Assembly: GCA_030490835.1 (NCBI GenBank)
Contig: CM059975.1
Location: 54,737,174 to 54,801,173 of the forward strand
Reading direction: 5' to 3'
DNA: 64,000 bases
DNA from: Annona cherimola
Lineage: Eukaryota > Streptophyta > Magnoliopsida > Magnoliales > Annonaceae
The translations under genes and the position numbers were made by a program. Positions 10,248-22,662 of this stretch are shown in pieces; the first letter of the stretch is position 1, and each line of letters begins with the position of its first letter. The notes below the pieces were generated by a model. The model was given only the letters and a program-made list of their open reading frames with translations. It had not been told where the DNA came from and did not search any database.

Positions 10248-11926
10248 TGTTGGTCCCGAGTTAATGGCAAAACCCAAGAGGGGAGGGGTGAATTGGGTTC
10301 TTATAAAATTCTTTAGTAAATTAAAAACTTAACCCTTTAAAGTTTAATCCCCTTGTTTGAAACAAATAGAGAGCAATGAGATAATGAAAGTAATAAAGAA
10401 AAACAGTAGGCAAGATTTATAGTGGTTCGGGCAACCTTTCCCTACTCCACTCTTCCAAGCTCACACACCGTTGTGACTTGGGTTCCACTATGTATTCCGC
10501 GAATACACTTAGAGTCTCCACTCTCTTCTAGATTCTAGCTCTAGGGGGCATATACAATCAGAGCCTATGCTCTCTTCTAGATTCTAGCTCTAGGAGGCTT
10601 ATACAATTGCCACAAGTAGATGATGAGTTACACTCCAATCACAACTCTACTTGCAACGTCTTGGTTTGATACACCAAACTCAAACCAAGCTCCAAAAACA
10701 AACAATAATGTAAGAATAAGGAAGATCTACACTTTACTGAGTTGTGTAGGCAAGTTTCAGCTTGAGGAAGAATCTGTAGAAGCAACCGGTTGTGTTTCGT
10801 TGAAGCTACTTGCAACTTTGAAGCTTGTTCTTCCTTTGAAAGTGTATAGATCACTCAAATTTAGAAAAAAGCAAAAAGAACTCTTTCTTGCACTTCTTTC
10901 CTCTCTTTAGACTCTGTCTTGTGTATGTTCACGTTTGATTTAGTGTCTATTTATAGAGGAGGGAAGAATTTGAATGTTATACAAGTGGTTGGCGCACAAT
11001 AAATGTTCCAATGTTCGAAAATTCGAACGTTACTTTCCCAAGTCGCAGGTGGAGTCGACTTCGTGTGCGACTTCGCCCAAGTCGCATGCTGGAGTCGACT
11101 TCGTGTGCGACTTCTGCAGCTCTTCAGTTTCCAAGTCTGAGTTCTGGGTCGACTTGGTTTCAGACTTGGTTTCAGACTTGGCCTCAAGTCGATCTTGGAG
11201 TCGACTTAGGATGCGACTTGACCAGTTTTTGTGCCAAAACAGTTTGATCCTTATTGATTCACCTCTTGTTTGCTTAGCTTCTTTCCTTCAATTATTTTCA
11301 TTCTGGATTGGCTTCACATTTTGTAAACCTTGTGAATCTTGAAGAGCTTGAAAACTTGTATGGTTAATTTGTCTTTGATTCATGCACCTTGCTTGCTTTA
11401 ATTTTGTATTAGTCTTCATATCTTGAGTTGTCTTCATCTTGAAATGAGCTTGAACCTGTGTCTTGAACTTTGAGAACCTCAAGTCGATCTTGGGGTCGAC
11501 TTCGTCTGCGACTTCGCCCAAGTCGCAAGCCGGAGTCGACTTCGACTGCGACTTCGGTATGTTCTGTCCCAAAATCAACGCTGGAAGGAATTGTGCATCT
11601 TCAAGTCGATACCGGAGTCGACTTCGTCTGCGACTTGGCTTCCAAGTCGCAAGTGGAGTCGACTTGGCCAGCGACTTCAGCTGTTCACATTCCAAATTCA
11701 AATACGTCCTTTAGGTTCCGTTTGAAGTCAAATGTGGAGTCGACTTCGGGATCGACTTCACCCTAAGTCGAAGTTTGAGTCGACTTGGAAATCGACTTGG
11801 CTAATTTCATTCCTTAAGACATTCAACACATTCATTAGTAATCATTTATACTCAAATTTGACTTTGTTAATCATCAAAACTTATGCTTTGATCAATTTTG
11901 TTTTGTTTTAACTATTGTTTCCAACA
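10248..11926 (-). repeat. Copia-A 5' LTR
   Basis: 1,679 bp; the minus strand starts TGTTGG and ends CCAACA. Inside it is followed by the primer site; outside, at 11927, it is preceded by a copia polypurine tract. It is thus an LTR shared by two tandem units. It holds the same set of GTCGAC modules as the other LTR and a TATA box at 10947-10956. Confidence 0.9.
10947..10956 (-). promoter_or_regulatory. TATA box, Copia-A 5' LTR promoter
   Basis: CTATAAATAG on the minus strand, downstream of the palindrome modules in the sense direction. The modules would therefore lie in U3, upstream of transcription start (inference). Confidence 0.6.
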
Positions 11927-12233
11927 ATCTCCCCCTTTTTGATGATTGACAAAACTAATTTGAGTTTGTACCTTTCAAGAAAATCACATTCATATAGTTT
12001 CCAAAATAGAACATCAAATATCTTTCAAACAGAGCATGAAACAAACATTTGAGCATAAAACATATTTCATATCATCATGATTCATACAGATTACAATGTA
12101 AAGCAAAAAGAAAACCTATATACAAGCTACCCAACCCAAAAATACTCTAAAACCTATGTCATGTTCTAAAACTCACTCAAAACAAACTCTATCTATCTCC
12201 CCCTTTTTGTCAATAACTCAAAATGAGATTCAA
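11927..12233 (-). mobile_element. Remnant of a second tandem Copia-A unit
   Basis: 307 bp nearly identical to 2832-3146, the ORF3 end plus both polypurine tracts inside Copia-A. Here it lies outside the right LTR, in the position the 3' end of an upstream unit would take. It stops abruptly at 12233. Confidence 0.85.
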
Positions 12234-12247
12234 CAAACTCTATCCTA
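12234..12247. other. Deletion junction with 14-bp templated filler
   Basis: The 14 bases at 12234-12247 repeat a stretch of copia internal sequence found at 3089-3102, inserted exactly between the copia remnant and the truncated F1 LTR. A copied filler marks error-prone end joining after a deletion. Confidence 0.55.
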
Positions 12248-14556
12248 GGCTGCATAGGGTGGATGGAGAAGGCCTAGAGTGGCTGCTCTTGGCTCATGGC
12301 ATTTTTCAAAATTAAAAAGAAATACCAATTTATAATTAAATACCTCAAAGCTAGGGGGTAAATTCCAAATTCTTGAAAAATCCAACCCTATGAATAGGGT
12401 AGTGGGAAGAACGTCCAATGCCATCAAATTCAGCTCCACTTGAGCCATTCCAAGCACCCAAACCATGCCACACGTCCAAGGAAAGAAAGGAGTAAGTTAG
12501 AGAGAGAAAGTGTGAGAAAAAGAGGCGTATCTCCACTTTGGGTAAGTGATTTCTACCCAAATTTCTTTTGGATGTTAAGTAGAGTAAAACCATGTTTAGA
12601 TAATATCTAATCATGAGAAAATAAGTATAGTTATAATGCTTAATCAGAATTATGCCAAAATATAAAAAATTTGGAGCAAAGATGGAGCATTCGGGAAGAT
12701 AGCATATGATATGTGTAAATAATGCTCCAAAAATGATAAATTATAATTTGGAATGTATGAATATGATAAATATGATGTTGGAATGATGATGTATTAATTT
12801 CATGATTTTTGGAATTAAGGATTATGCTTAAGTGAATTTATGTTGATTTTTAGTATATGAAGAAAATGATTTTTTTCGCCAAGTAAATGATGATAAATTC
12901 AAAATGTATGAAATTTTCCATGATATACTAAGCATAAGCTATGTCATGGTATTTTTTATTTTTGGAAAAAATGTCAATTTTTGGAACTCATGAACAGTAA
13001 CCCACGTTGCTTTGAACTTTAACCTCGAAGGAACAGTGATTTGCTACAGTAATTATGAACAGTGAACAGCGAGATTATGGGAAAAAATAGAGATTTATTT
13101 TTATATATTTATGAGGATATATAGATGGAATTTTAAAGGATTTATGGATAAAAATCCATATAAGGAGGTAATGACCAAGTATATTTATAAGATTAACCTC
13201 TATGGAAATGAGGTAATGAATGATTATAAAGCATGCATGGGAAGCAAACCTTTTTGAAATGAAATTTTATTGCTTCATTGTAAGCAAGAACAACTTTGAA
13301 AATGTGATTTTATTACTTCATTCTAAGCAAGCATAACTATGAAAATGTGATTTTATTCTCAAGTATTTTTATGAAATGTGTTTAAGGGTGGTTACTTCTA
13401 TAATGTTTCAAATGATAAATGTTTGTTTGCTTCTCAAATGATTTTTATGAAGTTTATGATTCATGTCATGCCGGCATATGTATGTATGAACATGGTGCAC
13501 AAGGAAGAGGCTTTGGTGAATGTAGTAAGCGGATTGGGGATCCCCTTCACTATCGCCGAGTCGCAAGGACTGTGTGCCAGCGGCGTCCTCCCAAGAGGGC
13601 GGAGGCAAAGGAAAGTCATGTGTGAATGAATGCATTGCATTTTTATGAAATGCATAAGTATGAAAAGGTTTACATGATATTTTATCGAAATAATGTTTCA
13701 AAAAGGGATGGTGCAAATAATTCTCTACATGAGAATGACAAATCACCTGGTGTAAGAGGTATATAATGCCGGGAAAATCAAAAGTCATGCATGTAGGAGA
13801 CCATATAGGCTAATCAAGGTAAAGGACATAAGGTCCCCCTTGACGAGGCCAAGTCGGAGAGAGAGCCGTCATATTGGACCATGCTATGTGAGATGTTTCC
13901 TGGGCTAGAGTGCCCATACACGAAGGTCTATGTCAGGAATGGAAAGGAAGCATTTGCACATCTAATATTTGTGAAATGATTTTTATGAAAAGGTTTCTAT
14001 TCCGTTGGTAGTTGATCACTTGGTAAGTGTCTCCTATCAAATGGGAAGAAATGCATTTGAATGAAAGGAAAATGTTTACTTGCAAAAGGCTTGCTTACTG
14101 AGTATTATTACTCATATGTGTTTTCAAAATGACAAACAGGATATGGAGCTAACTCATAAAGGATGCCAGGTAGAAATGACCTGCAAATTTAATTGCAGTT
14201 CTAGGTATGCGTCCAAAGGGACAAATGTATGATAATCATGTTGAAAACATGTCTTATGGATATTATAAACATGATTGTACTCATGTGAATTATTTCAATA
14301 AAAGAAGATATGAATGATTTTATGATGATATGGATGAGTCTATTATGAATGACGAATGTTGTAGAATGCAAAGACATGAAATGATGATGAGTATATGTTT
14401 ATGTGATGAAAGAAAAGAAAAAGAAATGAAAAAAAATTGGACAAGATCCAATTAAGTACCCACCGCGTGATCAGGGCAACAATCCTAATGCACGTTTAGC
14501 AATCGACAAGATCTTGGAGTAAGGACTATGTGGATGCCTCGGTTCGGGGCGCCACA
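12248..14556 (+). repeat. F1 LTR1 (5'-truncated)
   Basis: Corresponds to LTR2 from about its base 700 to its end. The first 700 bp were lost in the junction at 12234-12247. The TATA region is CTATGAATAG (12388-12397, decayed). GTAAGT lies at 12542-12547. Short ORFs here recur in all F1 LTR copies but have no domain and vary in frame, so I do not call genes. Confidence 0.85.
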
Positions 14557-15251
14557 GAAATTGGTATCAGAGCAAGGATTGGTAAATAGGCGGGAGAAGG
14601 AGAAAATAAAGGGTGATGAAAGGATAGGTATGATACCACAGAAGATGGTATCAGAATAAGGACTGGTAAATAGGCGTGCAAAAGTCTAAGTATGATGATT
14701 GAATATGATATACATGATTTAATGATGATTAGATATATGATTATCATGATGAAATGCTTGATATATGATAATGATAGTAGTGATGTTTATGACAATAGAT
14801 AATATCACATGATTGTGATTGTGTGAATTGGCATGTTAAGATGTTAATACTTTATTTTATGAATGGATGCTTTGATAATGAGCATGATATGAATTAGTTA
14901 TGATGATATAACTATCTCTAAGGATTTTGAATGCATAACATGTATGCATATGATGTGATAGCTATGTTTATGAAATTAGATCATATATCTATGTGACAAG
15001 ATGATAAGTATGATAGCTATGAGATGAGATGAAATCTATGTGAATAGATGATAAGTTATATCTATATGATATGATGGGTCTGTTGGACCAAGACTAACAG
15101 TGCCACCAAATCAGAGTAACGTAGTGGAAGCGTAGTGAGTCATTGAAGTATTGGAGAAAGATGATAAGAGTAGCTATTTTATATGAGCTATACCCCCGAT
15201 ATTTGAAATGTAATAGGTTTCGGGACGAAACCTATTGTAAGGGGGGAGGAT
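14557..15251 (+). mobile_element. F1 internal region 1 (non-coding)
   Basis: 695 bp rich in ATGAT-type runs, with no ORF worth calling. It opens with the primer site TGGTATCAGAGC at 14562-14573. A decayed second copy of the site and its surroundings lies 84 bp on (14646-14657). It ends with the 11-bp-stem hairpin (15212-15236) and the polypurine tract. Confidence 0.8.
15212..15251 (+). other. Hairpin plus polypurine tract before LTR2
   Basis: AATAGGTTTCG, loop GGA, CGAAACCTATT: a perfect 11-bp inverted repeat, then AAGGGGGGAGGAT and the LTR start. The motif is kept in the other F1 units and, with a shorter stem, in F2. Confidence 0.75.
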
Positions 15252-18200
15252 TGTGAAACCCCAATCTAAGACACGTGTATAAAACCCTAGGGTTTACAAC
15301 CCAAGGTAATGTATTAATAAAATATATATTCATGAGTATGAAAACATGTGTAGTAGAGGTTAAAAAAATGCAATTGTGGAATTAAACAACGTGAATAGTG
15401 ATGTGAATAGCTCACATGAATAGTAACTGTGGATTAAGACATGTGATTAAGAGTTAATCACTTGGATTAACCTAATCACAAAAAGACAAATTAGGGATTT
15501 AATCACTACAAGACAAAATAGCATTACTTTTTATTATTTTAATACAAATTTGGATTTTAGTGAAAAAATAGAAAAAAATTCATAATTTGCAATCCGGGCG
15601 TCGGAATTCGATGAAATATTTTATGGATGGTTAAAAATTCATGATGAACATGATGAATGGGTTAATATTTGATGAAAATTACAAATCAAACGTCAAGAGG
15701 AAGCGTCAAATAGAGATCGAAAAAGTAGCTTAACTTTTAATTAATCTACTTTTGACTTTTGAATTAAATAAATAATAAAAAAATAAAAAAATTAAATGAA
15801 AAGCAGCTGCAATGGCAGGGACGTGCAGGACAGGGTGGGTGAGCTTGACCAGAAATCCATGGCTTAAAATCAACATGATCATTAACCAACGGTTAGATTG
15901 ATTTAGCCTAAATTAATTAATTTTAAAAAACAAAAAATAAATAAATAATAGGGCTGCATAGGGTGGCTGGAGCAGGATTGTGGTGGCTGCTCTTGGCTCA
16001 TGTCATTTTTCAAAATTAAAAAGAAATACCAATTTATAATTAAATACCTCAAAGCTAGGGGTAAATTCCAAATTCTTGAAAAATCCAACCCTATAAATAG
16101 TGTAGCGGGAAGAACGTCCAATGCCATCAAATGTCAGCTCCACGTGAGCCATTCCAAGCACCCAAACCATCCCACACGTCCAATGAAAGAAAGAAGTAAG
16201 TTAGAGAGAGAAAGTGTGAGAAAAAGAGGCGTATCTCCACTTCGGGTAAGTGATTTCTACCCAAATTTCTTTTGGATGTTAAGTAGGATAAACCCATTCT
16301 TAGATAATGTCTAGGCATAAGAAAATAAGTATAGTTATAATGCTTAATCATAATTATGCCAAAACATCAAAAATTTGTAGCAAAGATGGAGCATTCGGGA
16401 AGGTAGCATATGATATGTGTAAATAATGCTCCAAAAATGATAAATATTGATTTGGGATGTAAGAATATGATAAATATGATGTTGGACTGATGATGTATTA
16501 ATTTCATGATTTTTGGAATAAAGGATTATGCTTAAGTGAATTTATGTTGATTTTTAGTATATGGAGAAAATGATTTTTTTTGCCAAGTAAATGATGATAA
16601 ATTCAAAATGTATGAAATTTTCCATGATATAATAAGCATAAGCTATGTCATGGTATTTTTTATTTTTGGAAAAAAAAGTCAATTTTTGGAACCCATGAGC
16701 AGTAACCCACGTTGCTGTGAACAGTAACCTCGAGTGAACAGCGATTTGCTACAGTAATTATGAACAGTGAACAACGGGATTTTGGGAAAAATTTGAGATT
16801 TATTTTTATATATTTATGAGGATGTATGGTCTGAATTTTAAAGGATTTATGGATAAAAATCCATATAAGGAGGTAATGACCAAGTATATTTACAAGATTA
16901 ACCTCTATAGAAATGAGGTAATGGATGATTATAAAGCATGCATGGGAAGCAAACTTTTTAAAAGTGTGATTTTATTGCTTCATTGTAAGTAAGCACAACT
17001 TTGAAAACATAATTTTATTGCTTCATTTTAAACAAACATAACTTTGAAAATGTGATTTTATTCTCAAGTATTTTTATGAAATGTGTTTAAGGGCGGTTAC
17101 TGCTATAATGTTTCAAATGATAAATGTTTGTTTGCTTCTCAAATAAGTTTTATGAAGTTTATGATTCATGTCGTGTCGGCATATGTTTGTATGAATATAG
17201 TGCATAAGGAAGAGGCTTTGGTGGAGGTAATAAGCGGATTGGGGATCCCCCTCACTATTGCCGAGTCGCAAGGGCTGTGCGCCGGCGGCTTTCTCCCAAG
17301 AGGGTGTAGGAAAAGGAATGTCATGTGTGAATGAATGCATTGCATTTTTATGAAATGCGTAAGTATGAAAAGGTTTACATGATATTTTATCGAAATAATG
17401 TTTCAAAAAGGGATGGTGCAAATAATTCTCTACATGAGAATGAAAAATCACCTGGTGTATAAGGTATATAATGCCGGAAAAATCAAAAGTCATGCATGTA
17501 GGAGACAGTGTAGGCTAATCAAGGTAAAGGACACAAGGTCCCCCTTGACGAGGCCAAGTCGGAGAGAGAGCCGGCGTATTGGACCATGCTATGTGAGATG
17601 TTTCCTGGGCTAGAGTGCCCATACACGAAGGTCTATGTCAGGAATGGAAAGGAAGCATTTGCACATCCAATATTTGTGAAATGATTTTCATGAAAAGGTT
17701 TCTATTTCATTGGTAGTTGATCACTTGGTAAGTGTCTCCTATCAAATGGGAAGAAATGCATTTGAATGAAAGGAAAATGTTTACTTGCAAAAGGCTTGCT
17801 TACTGAGTATTAATACTCATATTTGTTCTCAAAATGACAAACTGGATATGGAGCTAACTCATAAAGGATGCCAGGTAGAAATGACCTGCAAATTTAATTG
17901 CAGTTCTAGGTATGCGTCCAAAGGGACAAAAGTATGATAATCATGTTGAAGACATGTTTTATGGATATTACAAACATGATTGTACTTATGTAAATTATTT
18001 CAATAAAAGAAGATTTGATTGATTTTATGAGGATATGGATGAGTCAATTATGAATGACGAATTGTGTAGAATGCAAAGACATGAAATGATGATAAGTATA
18101 TGTTTATGTGATGAAAGAAAAGAAAAAAAAATGAAAAAAATTTGGACGAGAACCAATTAAGTACCCGCCGCGTGATCAGGGCAACAATCTTGATTCACGT

Positions 18201-18261
18201 TTACCAATCGATAAGATCTTGGAGTAAGGAATATGCGGACGCCTCGGTTCGGGGCGCCACA
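15252..18261 (+). repeat. F1 LTR2 (complete, 3,010 bp)
   Basis: TGTGAAACCCC to GCGCCACA. TATA box CTATAAATAG at 16091-16100; GTAAGT at 16246-16251, 155 bp later, in a GA-rich leader. It is 99.8% identical by eye to LTR3. No coding capacity is recognised over 3 kb. Confidence 0.88.
16091..16100 (+). promoter_or_regulatory. TATA box of F1 LTR2
   Basis: CTATAAATAG, about 840 bp into the LTR. The same box is at 19796-19805 (LTR3), 59851-59860 and 55549-55558; LTR1 and LTR4 carry CTATGAATAG instead. It predicts a short R/U5 leader with a splice-donor-like GTAAGT 155 bp downstream. Confidence 0.6.
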
Positions 18262-18956
18262 GAAGTTGGTATCAGAGCAAGGATTGGTAAATAGGCGGGA
18301 GAAGGAGAAAATAAAGGGTGATGAAAGGATAGGTATGATACCACAGAAGATGGTATCAGAATAAGGACTGGTAAATAGGCGTGCAAAAGTCTAAGTATGA
18401 TGATTGAATATGATATACATGATTTTATGATGATTAGATATATGATTATCATGATGAAATGCTTGATATATGATAATGATAGTAGTGATGTTTATGACAA
18501 TAGATAATATCACATGATTGTGATTGTGTGAATTGGCATGTTAAGATGTTAATACTTTGTTTTATGAATGGATGCTTTGATAATGAGCATGATATGAATT
18601 AGTTATGATGATATAACTATCTCTAAGGATTTTGAATGCATAACATGTATGCATATGATGTGATAGCTATGTTTATGAAATTAGATCATATATCTATGTG
18701 ACAAGATGATAAGTATGATAGCTATGAGATGAGATGAAATCTATGTGAATAGATGATAAGTTATATCTATATGATATGATGGGTCTGTTGGACCAAGACT
18801 AACAGTGCCACCAAATCAGAGTAACGTAGTGGAAGCGTAGTGAGTCATTGAAGTATTGGAGAAAGATGATAAGAGTAGCTATTTTATATGAGCTATACCC
18901 CCGATATTTGAAATGTAATAGGTTTCGGGACGAAACCTATTGTAAGGGGGGAGGAT
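18262..18956 (+). mobile_element. F1 internal region 2, crossover chimera
   Basis: Up to base 18559 it shares the variants of internal region 3; from base 18644 it shares those of internal region 1. A recombination point lies between. Primer site 18267-18278, second primer-like copy 18351-18362, hairpin 18917-18941. Non-coding. Confidence 0.8.
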
Positions 18957-21900
18957 TGTGAAACCCCAATCTAAGACACGTGTATAAAACCCTAGGGTTT
19001 ACAACCCAAGGTAATGTATTAATAAAATATATATTCATGAGTATGAAAACATGTGTAGTAGAGGTTAAAAAAATGCAATTGTGGAATTAAACAACGTGAA
19101 TAGTGATGTGAATAGCTCACATGAATAGTAACTGTGGATTAAGACATGTGATTAAGAGTTAATCACTTGGATTAACCTAATCACAAAAAGACAAATTAGG
19201 GATTTAATCACTACAAGACAAAATAGCATTACTTTTTATTATTTTAATACAAATTTGGATTTTAGTGAAAAAATAGAAAAAAATTCATAATTTGCAATCC
19301 GGGCGTCGGAATTCGATGAAATATTTTATGGATGGTTAAAAATTCATGATGAACATGATGAATGGGTTAATATTTGATGAAAATTACAAATCAAACGTCA
19401 AGAGGAAGCGTCAAATAGAGATCGAAAAAGTAGCTTAACTTTTAATTAATCTACTTTTGACTTTTGAATTAAATAAATAATAAAAAAATAAAAAAATTAA
19501 ATGAAAAGCAGCTGCAATGGCAGGGACGTGCAGGACAGGGTGGGTGAGCTTGACCAGAAATCCATGGCTTAAAATCAACATGATCATTAACCAACGGTTA
19601 GATTGATTTAGCCTAAATTAATTAATTTTAAAAAACAAAAAATAAATAAATAATAGGGCTGAATAGGGTGGCTGGAGCAGGATTGTGGTGGCTGCTCTTG
19701 GCTCATGTCATTTTTCAAAATTAAAAAGAAATACCAATTTATAATTAAATACCTCAAAGCTAGGGGTAAATTCCAAATTCTTGAAAAATCCAACCCTATA
19801 AATAGTGTAGCGGGAAGAACGTCCAATGCCATCAAATGTCAGCTCCACGTGAGCCATTCCAAGCACCCAAACCATCCCACACGTCCAATGAAAGAAAGAA
19901 GTAAGTTAGAGAGAGAAAGTGTGAGAAAAAGAGGCGTATCTCCACTTCGGGTAAGTGATTTCTACCCAAATTTCTTTTGGATGTTAAGTAGGATAAACCC
20001 ATTCTTAGATAATGTCTAGGCATAAGAAAATAAGTATAGTTATAATGCTTAATCATAATTATGCCAAAACATCAAAAATTTGAAGCAAAGATGGAGCATT
20101 CGGGAAGGTAGCATATGATATGTGTAAATAATGCTCCAAAAATAATAAATATTGATTTGGGATGTAAGAATATGATAAATATGATGTTGGACTGATGATG
20201 TATTAATTTCATGATTTTTGGAATAAAGGATTATGCTTAAGTGAATTTATGTTGATTTTTAGTATATGGAGAAAATGATTTTTTTTGCCAAGTAAATGAT
20301 GATAAATTCAAAATGTATGAAATTTTCCATGATATAATAAGCATAAGCTATGTCATGGTATTTTTTATTTTTGGAAAAAAAAGTCAATTTTTGGAACCCA
20401 TGAGCAGTAACCCACGTTGCTGTGAACAGTAACCTCGAGTGAACAGCGATTTGCTACAGTAATTATGAACAGTGAACAACGGGATTTTGGGAAAAATTTG
20501 AGATTTATTTTTATATATTTATGAGGATGTATGGTCTGAATTTTAAAGGATTTATGGATAAAAATCCATATAAGGAGGTAATGACCAAGTATATTTACAA
20601 GATTAACCTCTATAGAAATGAGGTAATGGATGATTATAAAGCATGCATGGGAAGCAAACTTTTTAAAAGTGTGATTTTATTGCTTCATTGTAAGTAAGCA
20701 CAACTTTGAAAACATAATTTTATTGCTTCATTTTAAACAAACATAACTTTGAAAATGTGATTTTATTCTCAAGTATTTTTATGAAATGTGTTTAAGGGCG
20801 GTTACTGCTATAATGTTTCAAATGATAAATGTTTGTTTGCTTCTCAAATAAGTTTTATGAAGTTTATGATTCATGTCGTGTCGGCATATGTTTGTATGAA
20901 TATAGTGCATAAGGAAGAGGCTTTGGTGGAGGTAATAAGCGGATTGGGGATCCCCCTCACTATTGCCGAGTCGCAAGGGCTGTGCGCCGGCGGCTTTCTC
21001 CCAAGAGGGTGTAGGAAAAGGAATGTCATGTGTGAATGAATGCATTGCATTTTTATGAAATGCGTAAGTATGAAAAGTTTTACATGATATTTTATCGAAA
21101 TAATGTTTCAAAAAGGGATGGTGCAAATAATTCTCTACATGAGAATGAAAAATCACCTGGTGTATAAGGTATATAATGCCGGAAAAATCAAAAGTCATGC
21201 ATGTAGGAGACAGTGTAGGCTAATCAAGGTAAAGGACACAAGGTCCCCCTTGACGAGGCCAAGTCGGAGAGAGAGCCGGCGTATTGGACCATGCTATGTG
21301 AGATGTTTCCTGGGCTAGAGTGCCCATACACGAAGGTCTATGTCAGGAATGGAAAGGAAGCATTTGCACATCCAATATTTGTGAAATGATTTTCATGAAA
21401 AGGTTTCTATTTCATTGGTAGTTGATCACTTGGTAAGTGTCTCCTATCAAATGGGAAGAAATGCATTTGAATGAAAGGAAAATGTTTACTTGCAAAAGGC
21501 TTGCTTACTGAGTATTAATACTCATATTTGTTCTCAAAATGACAAACTGGATATGGAGCTAACTCATAAAGGATGCCAGGTAGAAATGACCTGCAAATTT
21601 AATTGCAGTTCTAGGTATGCGTCCAAAGGGACAAAAGTATGATAATCATGTTGAAGACATGTTTTATGGATATTACAAACATGATTGTACTTATGTAAAT
21701 TATTTCAATAAAAGAAGATTTGATTGATTTTATGAGGATATGGATGAGTCAATTATGAATGGCGAATTGTGTAGAATGCAAAGACATGAAATGATGATAA
21801 GTATATGTTTATGTGATGAAAGAAAAGAAAAAAAAATGAAAAAAATTTGGACGAGAACCAATTAAGTACCCGCCGCGTGATCAGGGCAACAATCTTGATT

Positions 21901-21966
21901 CACGTTTACCAATCGATAAGATCTTGGAGTAAGGAATATGCGGACGCCTCGGTTCGGGGCGCCACA
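18957..21966 (+). repeat. F1 LTR3 (complete, 3,010 bp)
   Basis: A near-copy of LTR2 (about five substitutions by eye). TATA box 19796-19805; GTAAGT 19951-19956. It arose with LTR2 by duplication of one 3,705-bp unit. Confidence 0.88.
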
Positions 21967-22662
21967 GAAGTTGGTATCAGAGCAAGGATTGGTAAATAGG
22001 CGGGAGAAGGAGAAAATAAAGGGTGATGAAAGGATAGGTATGATACCACAGAAGATGGTATCAGAATAAGGACTGGTAAATAGGCGTGCAAAAGTCTAAG
22101 TATGATGATTGAATATGATATACATGATTTTATGATGATTAGATATATGATTATCATGATGAAATGCTTGATATATGATAATGATAGTAGTGATGTTTAT
22201 GACAATAGATAATATCACATGATTGTGATTGTGTGAATTGGCATGTTAAGATGTTAATACTTTGTTTTATGAATGGATGCTTTGATAATGAGCATGATAT
22301 GAATTAGTTATGATGATATAACTATCTCTAAGGATTTTGAATGCATAAAATGTATGCATATAATATGATAGCTATGTTTATGAAATTAGATCATATATCT
22401 ATGTGACAAGAGGATAAGTATGATAGCTATGAGATGAGATGAAATCTATGTGAATAGATGATAAGCTATATCTATATGATATGATCGGTCTGTTGGACCA
22501 AGACTAACAGTGCCACCAAATCAGAGTAACGCAGTGGAAGCTTAGTGAACCATTGAAGTATTGGAGAAAGATGATAAGATTAGCTATTTTATATGAGCTA
22601 TACCCCCGATATTTGAAATGTAATAGGTTTCGGGACGAAACCTATTGTAAGGCGGGGAGGAT
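21967..22662 (+). mobile_element. F1 internal region 3 (non-coding)
   Basis: Identical to internal region 2 until about 22345, then with several substitutions (for example ATAAAATG for ATAACATG). Primer site 21972-21983; hairpin 22622-22646. One extra base in the polypurine tract makes the last period 3,706 bp. Confidence 0.8.

Larger units (their letters stand above)
1152..11926 (-). mobile_element. Copia-A: Sirevirus-like Ty1/copia retrotransposon with envelope-like ORF
   Basis: A 10.8-kb element on the minus strand, in the order 5' LTR (10248-11926), primer site, gag, pol (protease-integrase-RT-RNase H, the copia order), envelope-like ORF3, polypurine tract, 3' LTR (1152-2831). Long LTRs, a large gag with two zinc knuckles and a coiled coil, a third ORF after pol, and repeated AAAAAGGGGGAG tracts point to the Sirevirus lineage (family knowledge, not a search). 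The LTRs differ at about 30 of 1,680 positions (about 1.8%, counted by eye), so insertion is fairly recent, yet pol and ORF3 carry stops and frameshifts. The left flank ends in AAATG; no matching target duplication exists on the right because a deletion has removed that side. Confidence 0.9.

Noticed and set aside
13408..13788. 126-codon ORF repeated at 17113 and 20818
   Set aside because: Repeats because the LTR repeats; broken in LTR4 and other F1 LTRs, no domain.
14562..14573. tRNA-like sequence near LTR ends
   Set aside because: Only the 12-nt primer complement of tRNA-iMet; no cloverleaf.
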